64,000 bases of DNA from NCBI GenBank assembly GCA_025917655.1, contig CP084619.1:2771001-2835000 (forward strand). Reading direction: 5' to 3'. A program made the translations under genes and the position numbers. Position 1 is the first letter of the stretch; each line of letters starts with the position of its first letter. This document shows positions 21,074 to 32,230 of the stretch, piece by piece. The notes beneath the pieces were generated by a model. The model searched no databases and was not told where the DNA came from. It saw only the letters and a list, made by a program, of their open reading frames with translations. This DNA comes from Chlorella sorokiniana (Eukaryota > Chlorophyta > Trebouxiophyceae > Chlorellales > Chlorellaceae).

Positions 21074-24000
21074 ATGCTGCGGCTCGCCTCCTGGCACCTG
21101 GCGCCCCGGCCGGCGCTGCCACCCGCCAGGCTGCGCTGTCCTAGACTTGCCAGGACACAACATGCAGCTGTCAGGTGCGCAGCAGTGCTGTCAGTGTGGG
21201 CCGCACGCAACATAGCTGCCCGCAAGGCTGGCGGCGTTGTGCTTGACGGGCTCGTCCGCTGCTGGACGTGAAAATGTTCTGGCTGCGTTGCGGCTGCCGC
21301 CCTGGGCCGCCATCACCCTGGCACCATGCATGTGGGAGGCGCGGCGGCTGGCAGCCAGCAGTGCAGAACTGCTCAGCACCCACGCCTCTGTGTGAGTCTC
21401 CCTGGAGCGACCTGCACGCTGGAATCACGTGCGTCCCGCTGTCCTCCTGCTGCAGGCGCCCCACGCGGGTGGCTCTGCGCTGCGCGGCCGAGGCGCGGCC
21501 GGGCGGCGGCGGCGCCGAGCCCGAGCTGCGCATCCTGCTGACCCGCCTGGCGGAGGACGACGTCGAGTACTTCGACCTCAAGGTGCTCCTGCTGCATGCC
21601 TGTTGCTGCAGCAGCGCAGCATGGTGTGCGCCTGGTGCAAGCGGGCTGCCAGCCCGGCGACGCAAGTGCTGCTGCTGTGGCGCGGTGGCGCATCGCGGCT
21701 GCGTGTCCCCGGGCCCAGCCACCCGCCGCGCGCGTCCGCCCTCCAGCCCGCCCTTTCGCCCCAAAAATCCCCCGCAGACGATGTGCAAGGAGCGGCAGCT
21801 GGGTGGGCGCGACAGCAAGGAGAACCTGCGCGCCAAGCTGCTGCGGTCTGTGCGGCAGGAGCTGGGCCTGCCGGTGTACGGGCCGGGGCCGGAGGGCGGC
21901 CCCGCACCCGCGCCGCGGCCCCCAGTCCATGGGCCCCGAGGAGCTGGCGGCCCTGTTTGACAGCCGGGGCTGCCTGCAGCCGGCGGGGCGCGCCGCCGCC
22001 CTGTCCCTGGCCAACGCGCTGCTCATCGCCGACGGGCTGCTGGACCCTGCGGCGGCGGTGTGGCCCGACTCCGCCGCCCCCTGGACCTCCATGACCGTCA
22101 GCCAGCTGAAGCAGGCCTGCACCGCGCGCGGCCTGCCCACCAAGGGCCTGCGCGGGGACCTGCTGCGCCGCCTGCAGGAGTGGACGCGGCGGCGGCGGCG
22201 GGCGAGGCCCAGCCGCAGCAGGCCGAGGCGCCGAGCGGCGGGGCGGGAGAGGACGAGGCGCCGCCCGCGCTGGGAGGCGGCGCCGGCGCTCAGCTGCAGG
22301 CGGCGCAGGAGCTGTGGCGCGGCATGCACCAGCTGGAGGTGGGGCGCGGGCTGGGGGGCTGCCTGCGCCCGCGTGGCTGGCCGGGGGCTGGCGACCATGC
22401 AAGCTGCCGGGGTGCAGCGGGGCCCAGCCCAAGTGGCCTGCACCCTTTCAATTCCCCCTCATACACACACACACGCACGCACGCCCCCGCAGGTGGGCCA
22501 GCTGCGCGAGGAGGTGCAGCGGCGGGGGCTGAAGATCCAGGGCACCCGCCAGGTGCTGCTGGCCAAGCTGAGCGAGGCCCTGGAGCGCGAGGCGGCGGCG
22601 GCGCTGGGCGGGGAGGCGCGCCTGGCGCAGTGGGCCGCCTCGGCGGTGGGGCGCATGTCGCCCGAGGAAGTCGGGCAGCAGCTGGCGGCGCGCGGCGTGC
22701 GCGCTGAGCAGTACGGCGCCGCCGAGGCGGGCGCCGTGCTGCAGGCCGCCATGCTGCGCGAGTGGGTGCTGGAGGCGCTGCAGGGGAGGCGGCGGCGGAG
22801 CAGGAGGGCGCAGCGGGCGGAGCCGACCTCGATGCCCTGGGGAGGCGGCGGCGGCAGGCCCCACGGATTACCCCTCCGATGCGCTGGCGGCGCCACCGGG
22901 GTCGACCCGTCGGCGCCCAGCCCCTGGAGCGGCGGCCGCCCGGCGACCCGGCTCTGAGCGTGGCGCTGCTGCTGGGCGGGCACACGCTGCTGCAGCGGGA
23001 GGAGGCGCTGGCGGCGGCGCGCCTGGCGGCCCACCTGCTGCAGTCGGAGCCGGCCAGCGGGCTGGTGCCCAGCGTGCAGGCGGCGGCGGCGGCGGGCGCG
23101 AGCGCCAGGGCGTGGCGGTGGCTGCCCTCTACGCCGCCCCAGCCGGCCCACTGCTGCAGCTCACCTGGGAGCAGCTGCACGGCGCATCGGCCGCGGAGCT
23201 GGACCTGCGGGCGGCGCTGCAGGGCGGCGACGGCGACGAGGCTGCGGCTGCTGAGCTGGCGGGCGCTGACGTGGTGGTGCCGCTGGGCCTGGCCCCCGCC
23301 GCCCCCGCCCTGCTGGCACCTGCGGCCGGCGCGGTGGTGGGCGCCGCAGCCGACGAGGCGGCGGCAGCGCTCGCGGCAGACCGGCTGGCGTTTGCCGCCG
23401 CTGCCACGCAGCACGGCTTTGCGACCGTGCCCGCGCTGCGGGTGCAGCTGGCCGACTACTGGGAGGGGCTGGAGGGCGCGGAGGCGCTGTCGCAGCTGCC
23501 GCTCTTCCGCCGCCTGGAGGCCTTTGCCACGCAGCACCTGCCCGAGCACGCGTCCCCCGCCTGGCTGTGCGCGCCGAGGTGGGCGGGTGCAAGGGCCGGC
23601 AAAACGGTGCAAGCGGGCCAGGCGTTTCTGGGGTGCCTGCAGCGCGCATGCCCTGCTTCATTGGGCGACCGCGTGCCCGCTTGGCGCGCCCGGCTTCTTC
23701 ATGCCGGGCCCTCCTGCTGCTGCATCACCCGGTTGACCACCTCACCCCCCCCCCCCCCCCACACCCCTTCATCCTCCCCACCCTCCGCCACTGCGCAGGT
23801 TGCCGGCAGCGTGTTGGGCGGCTGCATGGCCACCGGTCCCCAGGAGGCGCTGCTGGCGGCACTCACGCTGATGCAGGTGGGCGGCGCTCCCCCGCCACCA
23901 TGGCTTGAAGCTTGCGGCTCGACGGCAGGCTGCCCTTGCCGGCTGTGTGCATGCTCCCTGGCTCGTTGCGTGGCGTCGAGCTGCTGCCGCGGCGCGCCTG

Positions 24001-24633
24001 CCGCCGCAGGAGCACGCCGTGCGCGAGGTGGTTGTGGAGGCGGCGCAGCCGGGTGCGCGCCACTTCAGCTGCAGCGTGCTGGCGGGTGAGGGGGCGTGGT
24101 GGCGCTGCCCCCACGGAGCTGGGGTACTGGGACCTGGAGGAGGACTTCATGGAGAGCCAGCTGGAGATGGACCGGTGGATGGCGGCGCAGGAGGTGGGCG
24201 CTTTGCTTGGGGGGGGCAGGCACGAGTGCTTGCCGGGAAGGTGCTCCGCGGTCACCGACTGGCGCCATGCTGTTGCCGTGTGCTGCGTGTGTTTGCCATC
24301 CTGCCCTTCCTCCGGTGCACCCTGCAAGGCATGCCCGCCCCCTCCGTCCTGCCACCCAGCAGGGTGCCGACCCCGAGGTTGTGGATGCGCTGCTGGAGCT
24401 GGCGCGGCAGGAGCGGCGGGCGCACCCCGGCCACGTGGGGGCCCCGCCGGCCCCTCCCAGCAGCTGCGCCAGTCCACGCCGCCCGAAGGCCTGTCGGTGG
24501 AGGCGACGCGGCGGGTGCAGCAGGCCAGCGTGAAGCTGTTCCAGCAGCTGGGCCTGCGCGACTACGCCCACTTTGGCGGCTGGGTGCTGCCGCCCGCGAG
24601 GAGCGGCCCAGCGTGTGGCAGCGGCTGGAGGCA

Positions 24634-24665
<32 letters not shown>

Positions 24666-26221
24666 CACAGAGCAGCAGCAGCAGCGCGGCAGCTCATTTG
24701 CCGAGCTGCAGGCGATAGACGCAGCGGCACGGGCCGAGTCCGCCGCCGCCGTAGCGGAGTGGCAGGGCGCCGCCGACGCTGCCGGCATCAGCTCCACCGA
24801 CCGCGCAACAGCCACCGACACGACTGCGGAGGAGGCGGCCGGCGGCAGCAGCGGCGGCGATGCGCAGCAGGCCGGCGCGCTGTCCAAGGCAGGCGAGGGC
24901 GGCGGTGCGGGTGGGGGCGGCGACTACGGATGGTTCAACGGCATCCTGCTGGACGACTCGGTGCGCCCCACCAGCGACGAGATCCTGGCGGAGGGGCCCT
25001 TTGGCAGGTGCGAGCGGGGCGGGCTGGTGCTGGCAGCGTGGCAGCGTGGGGCGCGCCGCAGGGGCTCCTGCCCCGCCGCCTGCTGGCTGCTTGCTCACCA
25101 CGCTGGAGAGCTCAGGGCTGCTCGCCCCCCTCCTCATCCCTGCCATCCTCCCTTGTGCAACCACACTGCAGGCCCATCCCCGAAGAGGTGCCGGAGCCGG
25201 TGGTTGAGGCGCTGGAGGACCTGAGCGGCGCAACGCCGCAGCAGCTGTGCGCGCTGCCTGGCGGCGGCGCCGTCGCCTTTGCCCACCTGGGCCTCACCCC
25301 CGACCTGGGCAGCCCAGCCAGCACTCTGTGCCAGCAGGCGGCGGCGGTGGGCCTGTCGCACGGCGCTGCTGCGGCACCTGGTGGCGGCGGCGGCGGCGCG
25401 GAGCGGCGCACCCCCTGCCCCCCCCGCCCGAGGCCGACGCGCTGCAGGCGGCGGTGGAGGCTGAGGCGGCGGCAGCCGCGGCGCACGAGGCCAGCGAGGA
25501 GGGCCAGTGGGGGCCGTGGGCGCGCCTGGCAGCGTTCGACGAGGCGGGCGTCGCCGCCGTGGCGGCCGAGGATCCGCTCATCCCCAGCTGGCTGGCGGGC
25601 AGCGGCGACGCAGAGGGCGACGGCGAGGGGGAGGGGGCGGGCGAGGCGGGCGGCTTTGAGTTTGTGGACGCCACTCAGGACCCCAGCCTGGACCCGGTGG
25701 CACTCATGCAGGCGCAGGGGCAGGCGCCGCCGCCGCCGACCTGCCCTTCGGCTATGACGACATCCGCGCCGGGGCAGCCTACAACGACGGCGGCGAGTGG
25801 GGCGGCAGCGCGGCAGCGCACGACGGCGGCGGCGGCGAGGGCGGCGCCGCCCCCGCCAGCGCGTGTGGGTGCTGCTGGGCGGCGACGGGCGCAGCGCACG
25901 CAGTCGCTCCAGGCGGGACTGCACGCATACCTCTGGTGGGCGCCTGGGTGGGCTGGGCGGGCCTGCTGGGTGCCCACCTGCTGGGCACCTGGGTGGGTGG
26001 GGATGCGCGGCAGATGGTGCCCCCTCCAGCCCCCGTCGCCTCGTGTGCTGCGCTGGCTGCATGTGCTCCGCCGCCACCCCGCTGACGCATGCCCCCACCC
26101 CCGCCCCCCAGCCTACGCACTGACCCGGCGCTGGAGGTGGAGGCGTTCCTGCTGGAGCCCAGCTTCGAGGGGCGGCGGTGAGGCTGCGCGCTGCACCCGG
26201 CACACCTGTGTCGCTGCTGCG

Positions 26222-26260
<39 letters not shown>

Positions 26261-29200
26261 CCCTGCCTGCCGCTTGCCTGCTGCCTGCCTACCCTGCCTG
26301 CCCGCCTGCACACCCAGCCCCACAAAGGTAGGGCCGCAGCCGGGCCCCCGGGCCGCAGTGGCTGCGGCGCTGTTCACTTGTGGGCAGAGCAAGCGCTTCG
26401 GGCGTTGAGACCCAATCGCCCACCACATGGGCGCCTGGGATGCATAACCCCGGCACATGACACACACACAACCCCTACGGTTCACACCCGCTGCCAGCTG
26501 CCGCATGCATGTCAGGTTCCGGTGCTGGTTCGGCCTTTCCACACAACGCCTCCCTGCCGCCCCGCCTGCCTGGCCCGCCTGCTTGCAGCGAGGTGGAGCG
26601 GCGGCGGGAGCTGCTGTCGCGGCGTAACGACCTGCTGCAGCTGGGGATGACCGACGACGAAATCCTCGAGGTGGGCCCTGCTGCTGGGGTGGGCGGATGG
26701 GCGTGGGGGCTGCTTGCCGGGCCAGCCGCTGCAACGAACATGCCAGCTCATGGCGCCTCGTTGCTGCACCAGGAAGTTCCCCCCGCCGCCGCCCCCTCAG
26801 GAGTACGACACGCTGCACCCCACCCGCATCCTGCACCCGCCCCCACCGGCGACCTGGTTGTGGAGAAGTGAGGCGCCGCGCTGCTCTGCCCCTGCACCCA
26901 CTGCACCCGCTGCACCCGCTGCGCGCCGAGCTGGCGCTCCCCGCTGGCTGGCCCACCTCCCACCCCAACCGACCCGCTGCCCTCACCCCCACCCTCGGCG
27001 GCCGCAGCCTGGGCGTGTGGCGCCTGTCTGGCAGCGGCCTGGTGCGGGGCGAGGTGCCCGACCTGCAGTGCGCGTGCGAGGCGGCCCTGGCCACAGCCAA
27101 CACCTCGCTGCCCGAGCTGGAGGCGCGCGGCGGCGACCTCGTGGCGGCCCAGCTCAGCGTGGCACGCCAGGAGGCTGAGCTGGCGGGCCTGCGCCGGGAC
27201 GGGTCGGCATGGGGCGGCGCCGCGCAGCCCAGGCTCACCCCGCGCAGTGAGTTTGTGCGGGCAGCGCTGGAGAACGGAGGAGGGGATCGCTGGACGGCGC
27301 TTCACATGCCAGCCTGCTATATGCCTGCACCCAGCTTTGCTGGCCTGCTGCAGCCCCTTGCCTCGCTCCTGTTGCTGGCCCCTCCACACCCCCACTCACC
27401 TTAGATGCGGCGCCTCCCCCACTCACACACAAACGCAAGCAGGTACCTTTGGGCGGAGGACTTTGTGGCGGGGGCGCAGGCCGCGGGCGCCTGCGTGCTG
27501 CTGGCGCTGGGGGCAGGCGGCGGTGCAGGGCCCCCTGCAGCGCCTGCTGACGACGAGGCGGGGTGCCCTACACCGGCAGCACCGCGCTGGCGGTGGAGAC
27601 GGCGGCGGACAAGGCGATGCTGCTGGAGCAGGTGTGTGTGTGTGTGTGGGGGGGCGGGCGCGTGCCTTTGAGGGGGAGGATTGGCGCTGCAGGATTCGGA
27701 GGAGCAGGGGCGCACGTATGTGCGGGGTGCGGTGCGTGCTGGGCGCGGCGCTGTGGCCTGGCCAGCTGCAGACCCCCCTTGCCCTCCCGCGCAGCTCTTC
27801 GACCTCTCCACCAGCGGCATCTCCACCCCGCCCCAGCAGAAGATCAGCCTGCCGGAGCTGGCGGCGCAGGTGAGGGGGCTGTGGGGCTGTGTGTGTGTGG
27901 TGGTGGTGGTGGTGGTGGGACAGGTGCGCTGTTTTGTGCGCAGGGTGGAACAGGTGCTGGTCGTGGTGCGACGTCCAAGGAGGCCCCTGCTCCTGCTGGC
28001 CTGGGCCCCACGGCGCCCTCACAGCTGCCGGCTGCGCCCCCTCCCCCATCCCTTTTGGCAGTGCGAGGAGGAGGAGGGCGCCGCCCGCCTGTTTGAGCAG
28101 CTGCGGGCCAGCCTGGGCGCTGGGCCCGTCTCCCTCTGCATCAAGCCCGCCCACGAGTGCGGTGGGCTGGGCGTGATGCGGGCCAGCAGCGGCCTCGACC
28201 TGCTCATCTACGTGCAGGCAAGTGCAGCGCCGGGCCGGGCTGCCCTCTGCTGTCAACAGCCACCCTCGACAAGGTGCTGGAGAGTGTGCCTGCCCAGCGC
28301 AGCCCACCCTGCGCGCGTGCGCCCAGCCGCCGCCCCCTGCCGCTGTCGCGTTGTCGCAGGCTGTGCAGGCCTGGGTGGCGGCCATCCCTGGCGAGGAGCT
28401 GCTGGGGGTGCCCCCGACGTGGCGCTGCCGCTGCCGCCGCCCTCCCAGTTTGTGGTGGAGCCGTGGGTGCAGACGGAGCCAGTGAGGGTGGGTGCGCCCG
28501 CGCAGGCACAGCAGTGATAGGCGGCGGGCGCGGCTGGCAGCAAGCGGCGGCCGCTTGCGCCGCTGCTGCTGGCCCTGGCTGCCTGCTGTGTTCAGCCCGG
28601 CTGCCCCCACCCTCCTCACAGGTGGTGCAAGCGGCGGACGGCGGCATCGTGCCGCCCCAGGGCCAGTCCTCCCCCGCCGATGCGGGGCGGCGCCGACGCG
28701 CTGGCACGCGCGCTGCACTGGCCCGCCGCCACCAGCAACGAGTGGCTGGCGGTGAGCGCGACGCTGCTGGGCGGCGCGGGCGCATGCGCTGCCTGGGCCC
28801 CAGCGTCAGCGTGCTGCACCTGCGGCAGAGCGAGGCCCCTGACTCGCCCGGCAGCGCGGACGCAGCAGAGGCAAGGCTGCGGGAGCTGGCTCTGGCAGAG
28901 GCGCTGGCCGAGGCGGACGAGGAGGAGGCGGCGGAGCTGCGGGCGGCGGCGGAGGAGGAGGCTGCGGAGCAGGGCGGCCAGCCGGCGCACCATCTCGCCG
29001 GCGCCTTCCACCTCACCCCGCCGCCGCCCACGCTGGCGTCCGAGCCCGCGGTGGCGGCGGCGCGCACCCGCTTTGAGATGGTGGCCGACCGGCTGGGACT
29101 GAGCGGCGCGGCGGCGATCAGCGGCTTCATGCAGGTCGAGACGGGGAGGTGGTGGTGGCGGATGTGTGCACCACGCCAGACCTCAGCCCGGGAGCACTCA

Positions 29201-29856
29201 TCTTCCAGCAGGTGGGCGCCGCGTGCGGTTGGGTTCGCCGCGCTTTGCTGGCTGGTGCTGGTGCGCTCTGCTGCACGTCAGCCTGCTGGCCGGCAGCGTC
29301 CGCAGGCTGCCCAGCCCATGGCGGCCGCTGCAGCGTGTCCCACCCCCGCGGCCCTCCCACCGTCTGCAGGCTGCCGCGTGCGACCCGCCGCTGTCCCCCG
29401 CCGCCGTGCTGCAAGAGCTGGTACGCGTGGCGCTCACTCAGCCGCTGGAGGAGCGGGACGAGCTGCAGGTGGGTGTGGATGGGTGGGTGGATGGGGCAGG
29501 AGGGGAGGTAAACCGGAGACACAGACATGGCTCAGCCGACCAACTCGCCCGGCACCCTCCTGCATGCACCACAAGAGGCTAAGGTTGGGGACATCCACCC
29601 CACCCTACCCCCTGCACACACACACACTCCTTTAACCTCCCCTCATCTCCTCCCCTCATCCCCCCACACACACACACACCAGATGCTGGGCTACCCCGAG
29701 CTGGGTGAGGAGGCCGCCGACTACGACTTCCCCTCGGACGCCGGCTACGCCCCCTACCCAGGCACAGCCCCCTACCCAGACGCGGCGGCAGGCGGCGGCG
29801 CAGACCAGTACGGCGAGCAGTATGGCGAGCAGTACGGCGCCGCGCAGCAGTGGTGA
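21074..29856 (+). CDS. SAP-domain protein fused to tandem D-Ala-D-Ala-ligase-like ATP-grasp domains
   Basis: A very long multi-exon gene. Exon 1 (MLRLASWHLAPRPALPP onward, basic and Ser-poor) looks like an organelle targeting peptide and joins in phase to RRPTRVALRCAAEARPGG. Next come up to three SAP-like helices: YFDLKTMCKERQLGGRDSK, MTVSQLKQACTARGLPTKGL and VGQLREEVQRRGLKIQGTR. From about 22950 the sequence follows the plant tandem D-Ala-D-Ala-ligase family (AT3G08840 type). Half 1 has VAGSVLGGCMATGPQEALL, VQQASVKLFQQLGLRDYAHF and LCQQAAAVGLSHG. Half 2 has RVWVLLGGDG, GVPYTGSTALAVETAADKAM, VSLCIKPAHECGGLGVM, FEMVADRLGLSGAAAISGFM and VCTTPDLSPGALIFQQ. Key catalytic stretches are changed: the HGGxGEDG loop is absent and the ExN of ExNTVPG reads DVC. 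A polyglutamine run sits at 24637-24690. The C-terminus is Tyr/Gly/Gln-rich and ends QYGAAQQW. Several frame breaks need added bases. Whether it is one gene rests on continuous homology; exon borders are approximate. Confidence 0.7.
23745..23760. repeat. C16 homopolymer in an intron 3' region
   Basis: Sixteen consecutive C on the sense strand of the SAP/ATP-grasp gene, followed by a C/T-rich stretch and the CAG acceptor before the exon starting VAGSVLGG. Confidence 0.9.
24637..24663 (+). repeat. CAG repeat coding polyglutamine
   Basis: Eight CAG codons followed by CAA inside an exon of the SAP/ATP-grasp gene, with a second short CAG run just after it. It lies in a low-complexity linker between the QLGLRDYAHF block and the end of the first ATP-grasp half. 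Confidence 0.85.
26223..26262. repeat. (TGCC)10 microsatellite
   Basis: Ten perfect TGCC units, followed by degenerate copies to about 26310, inside an apparent intron of the SAP/ATP-grasp gene. It lies in the C-rich 3' part of the intron. Confidence 0.9.
27632..27919 (+). repeat. GT and TGG microsatellites just after two 5' splice sites
   Basis: A (GT)8 run at 27632-27647 directly follows the exon ending LLEQ, and a GT/(TGG)7 run at about 27887-27919 follows the exon ending ELAAQ. Both sit at the 5' ends of introns of the SAP/ATP-grasp gene. Confidence 0.8.
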
Positions 29857-30100
29857 CCGCTCTTTTCTCCCCTTTCTGACCGTTGCCGCTTGTTGCTGCT
29901 TCCGATGGTTACACCACTGAATTTGTTCCCAGCTCACGAGTGTCCGGCCTAATGCTGTGCACCGTAAAGGGCCTCTTCGGAAGGCTTGCAGCTACCTGTT
30001 CACTGATACATGCGAGACCCGATACATATGTGCAGCAACTGGGAAGGCTGGATGCCAACCACTCTTGCGGGGCACCACCCCTGCGCCGCACCGGCCAGGC
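29857..30100. other. Convergent 3' regions of the ATP-grasp and SOUL genes
   Basis: A 240-base tail-to-tail spacer of lower GC. It probably contains both 3' UTRs. No gene seen. Confidence 0.45.
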
Positions 30101-31623
30101 CTACTCGGCGGCGGTGCGCTCGTCGCCGTCGCCGTACACCTCCTCCCCCTCAGCCAGCAGGTCGCTGTAGCGCCTGGCGGGGATGAGCACCTGGGGGAGG
30201 ATGGCGGCGACATGGCCGCGTTGACTCGGCATGCAAACGACGTGCAGTCATCTTCTCCAAAGATGACTGCAGCCAACCGCAGCCCTGTGCGTGCTCTGAA
30301 AGGCCAAACTGTGCACCACCACCTTCTGCCCGGCGCACCTCGTTCCAGCGGTCCTCGACGGCGGTGGGCGGGTCGTAGACAAACAGGGTGGAGCTGGTCC
30401 AGTCAAACTTCTCGCCGTGCCAGCGCAGGTTGTGCACCAGCCTCATGGACTCATAAATGAACCTGCAACGGAAACAGAGCGGGCGGGGCAGTCCCGGTGA
30501 AGGAAGTTATGATGAGCACCCTGAAAGAGCTCTGGCTATGCAGTGGCCTTCCCACTGCGGCGACCCTCTCATGGCCCACCTGGGCGGCGTGGGGAAGCCG
30601 TGGAAGCCGCTGACAAAGGCGTGGAAGCGAGGCGCCCTGAAAATGCGCACGTGAGACTTGCGTCCAGGCCGCGGGGCGGCGGCTCACCTGACAAACGGGA
30701 GGGGGGCGGGGCGGGGGGCCCATGAAGCATTCGAGCCTAGGTCGAGGCGCAAGCGGAAGATGCCCAGCGCCTAACAGGCAGCACCATGGGACGCCAGCCT
30801 GGCAAGGCGCGTGCGCCTCACCTGGGGAGCAGATGAGTTGGTGCCCTGCTCAGCCTGGTACTTGTCTGGCAGGAAGTAGGCGGCACACACGGTTTTGTGC
30901 GCCCAGTTGGGGTTGCCGGGCAGGGCTGCGGGGACACGCGGGGCCACATCCCCCTCCACCGCACTGGCGTTCCAGTCCAGCCACGCCCGCTGGTTGTCAA
31001 AGGAGAGGTGCACAAAGGTGGCCAGGGGTGTGGCGCCCCACAGGTCGTTCTCTGGAGGGGGAAGAGCAGGGGGGCATGCTGGTTCGGGGAATCAGGCCAG
31101 CGCAGGCAGCTTCCTCCCCGCCTGCTCACCCTTGACATAGTTGAGGACGCGGGCTGTTGCCCGCAGGACGCTGTCCGGCATGTAGACTGTAAGGGGACAA
31201 GTTTGGGAAGGCAAACTCAGGCGGGACCAGCAGCAGGTGGTGAGAATGGCAGCGTCGGCCTGGCTCACCATCAAAGGCGCAGGAGACGGCCCAGGTGGAG
31301 CGGTCGTAGCAGCGCAGGCTGTACTCCGACTCCTCCCGAACCTGCATGGGAATGGCGGGCGGCAGAGAGGCGCAGCCGAGCTTGAGCATCGCGCGTGTGC
31401 GCAGGAGCTGGGCGGGCAACTGCTGACGGCGGCGGGCGATGCCTTGGACTGCGCCGGGCTGCCAGCAGGGGCCTCCGGCCCGCATGCTCACAGTCTTGAA
31501 GCTTGGGCAGGAGCGCCTGTGGCAGAACCAGGGGCCTCTCCTCCTCTCCACTCCACCACCCTGTGCAGCCACGCAGCAGGCTGAACCCAGTGCCAACAGC
31601 AGGAGCGCAGAACGCGTAAACAT
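30101..31623 (-). CDS. Secreted SOUL-type heme-binding protein
   Basis: Predicted tetrapyrrole-binding protein of the SOUL/HEBP family, entering the secretory pathway: MFTRSALLLLALGSACCVAA is a classical signal peptide with a hydrophobic core. Exons then give RRSCPSFKT, VREESEYSLRCYDRSTWAVS, YMPDSVLRATARVLNYVKG, ENDLWGATPLATFVHLSF, HKTVCAAYFLPDKYQAEQ, APRFHAFVSGFHGFPTPPRF, ESMRLVHNLRWHGEKFDW and DPPTAVEDRWNEVLIPARRY, ending in an acidic tail (DGDERTAAE). The order matches SOUL: a Y-x-x-R-x-Y strand, an LFxYIxG-like helix end, an FVP-x-x-YQ strand, an FxGF strand and an RxNEV strand near the end. An in-frame ATG at 31638 is an alternative start. The phase into the FHAF exon does not fit perfectly, so one border or base there is wrong. 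It is head-to-head with STT3, itself a secretory-pathway gene. Confidence 0.75.
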
Positions 31624-32230
31624 GGTGTCGACACCCATCAGGCAAATGAACAAGTGTCACTTTACAAACAAGAAGCCAATCTGCCCATGAAGCAGGGGTG
31701 GGGGATTACAACACAGGTGGCGGTAATCCACTGAGGCCCCCACGCTCCCTTGCAAGCAGTAAGCATTGATGATCAACCTCCCTGATTGGATGCACTCCTA
31801 CGGCAGGCACCTCTGGCAGCCTGCCAAAGCTGAACGGCTCAGTCGCCCTGCGGACACTGCACGATCTTGACCAGATGCACATGTTGGGAAAGGGGTGGGG
31901 AGTACGTGCTTTTCTTAGGGAACTCTTTGATTGTGAATGTACACAAGGATGGATTGAATCAAGAGCTTGGCGCACTCGTGGGAGCAGCAATGCAGGCTGG
32001 ACTGATGGACGGCAACATGTACTGCGCATGTTCAGTTGAGGTTGCAGCATGGCGCTGGCAGGCATGGCCTGATCAAAATATCAGATCTTGGGAGCGCTTT
32101 GACGCCCCTCACATTTTGTTTCTTGCACAGCCCTCCGATGGCACTCTGCACCTGATCGGAGTGTCGCGCCCTCGCCTGCCCCTCCCCAGTTTGCCATCGG
32201 CGCGTTACAAAGGCGGAGCAGCACGGCAGG
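31624..32230. promoter_or_regulatory. Divergent promoter between SOUL and STT3
   Basis: About 600 bases between outward-facing starts, AT-richer than its surroundings (31640-32110). No coding signal or obvious TATA box seen. Confidence 0.45.

Noticed and set aside
26223-26310. TGCC repeats as a CRISPR or minisatellite array
   Set aside because: Four-base units without spacers in an intron: a simple microsatellite.
25112-27238. 708-residue minus-strand open frame opposite the ATP-grasp gene
   Set aside because: Same reason: low-complexity antisense shadow of a GC-rich gene and its introns.
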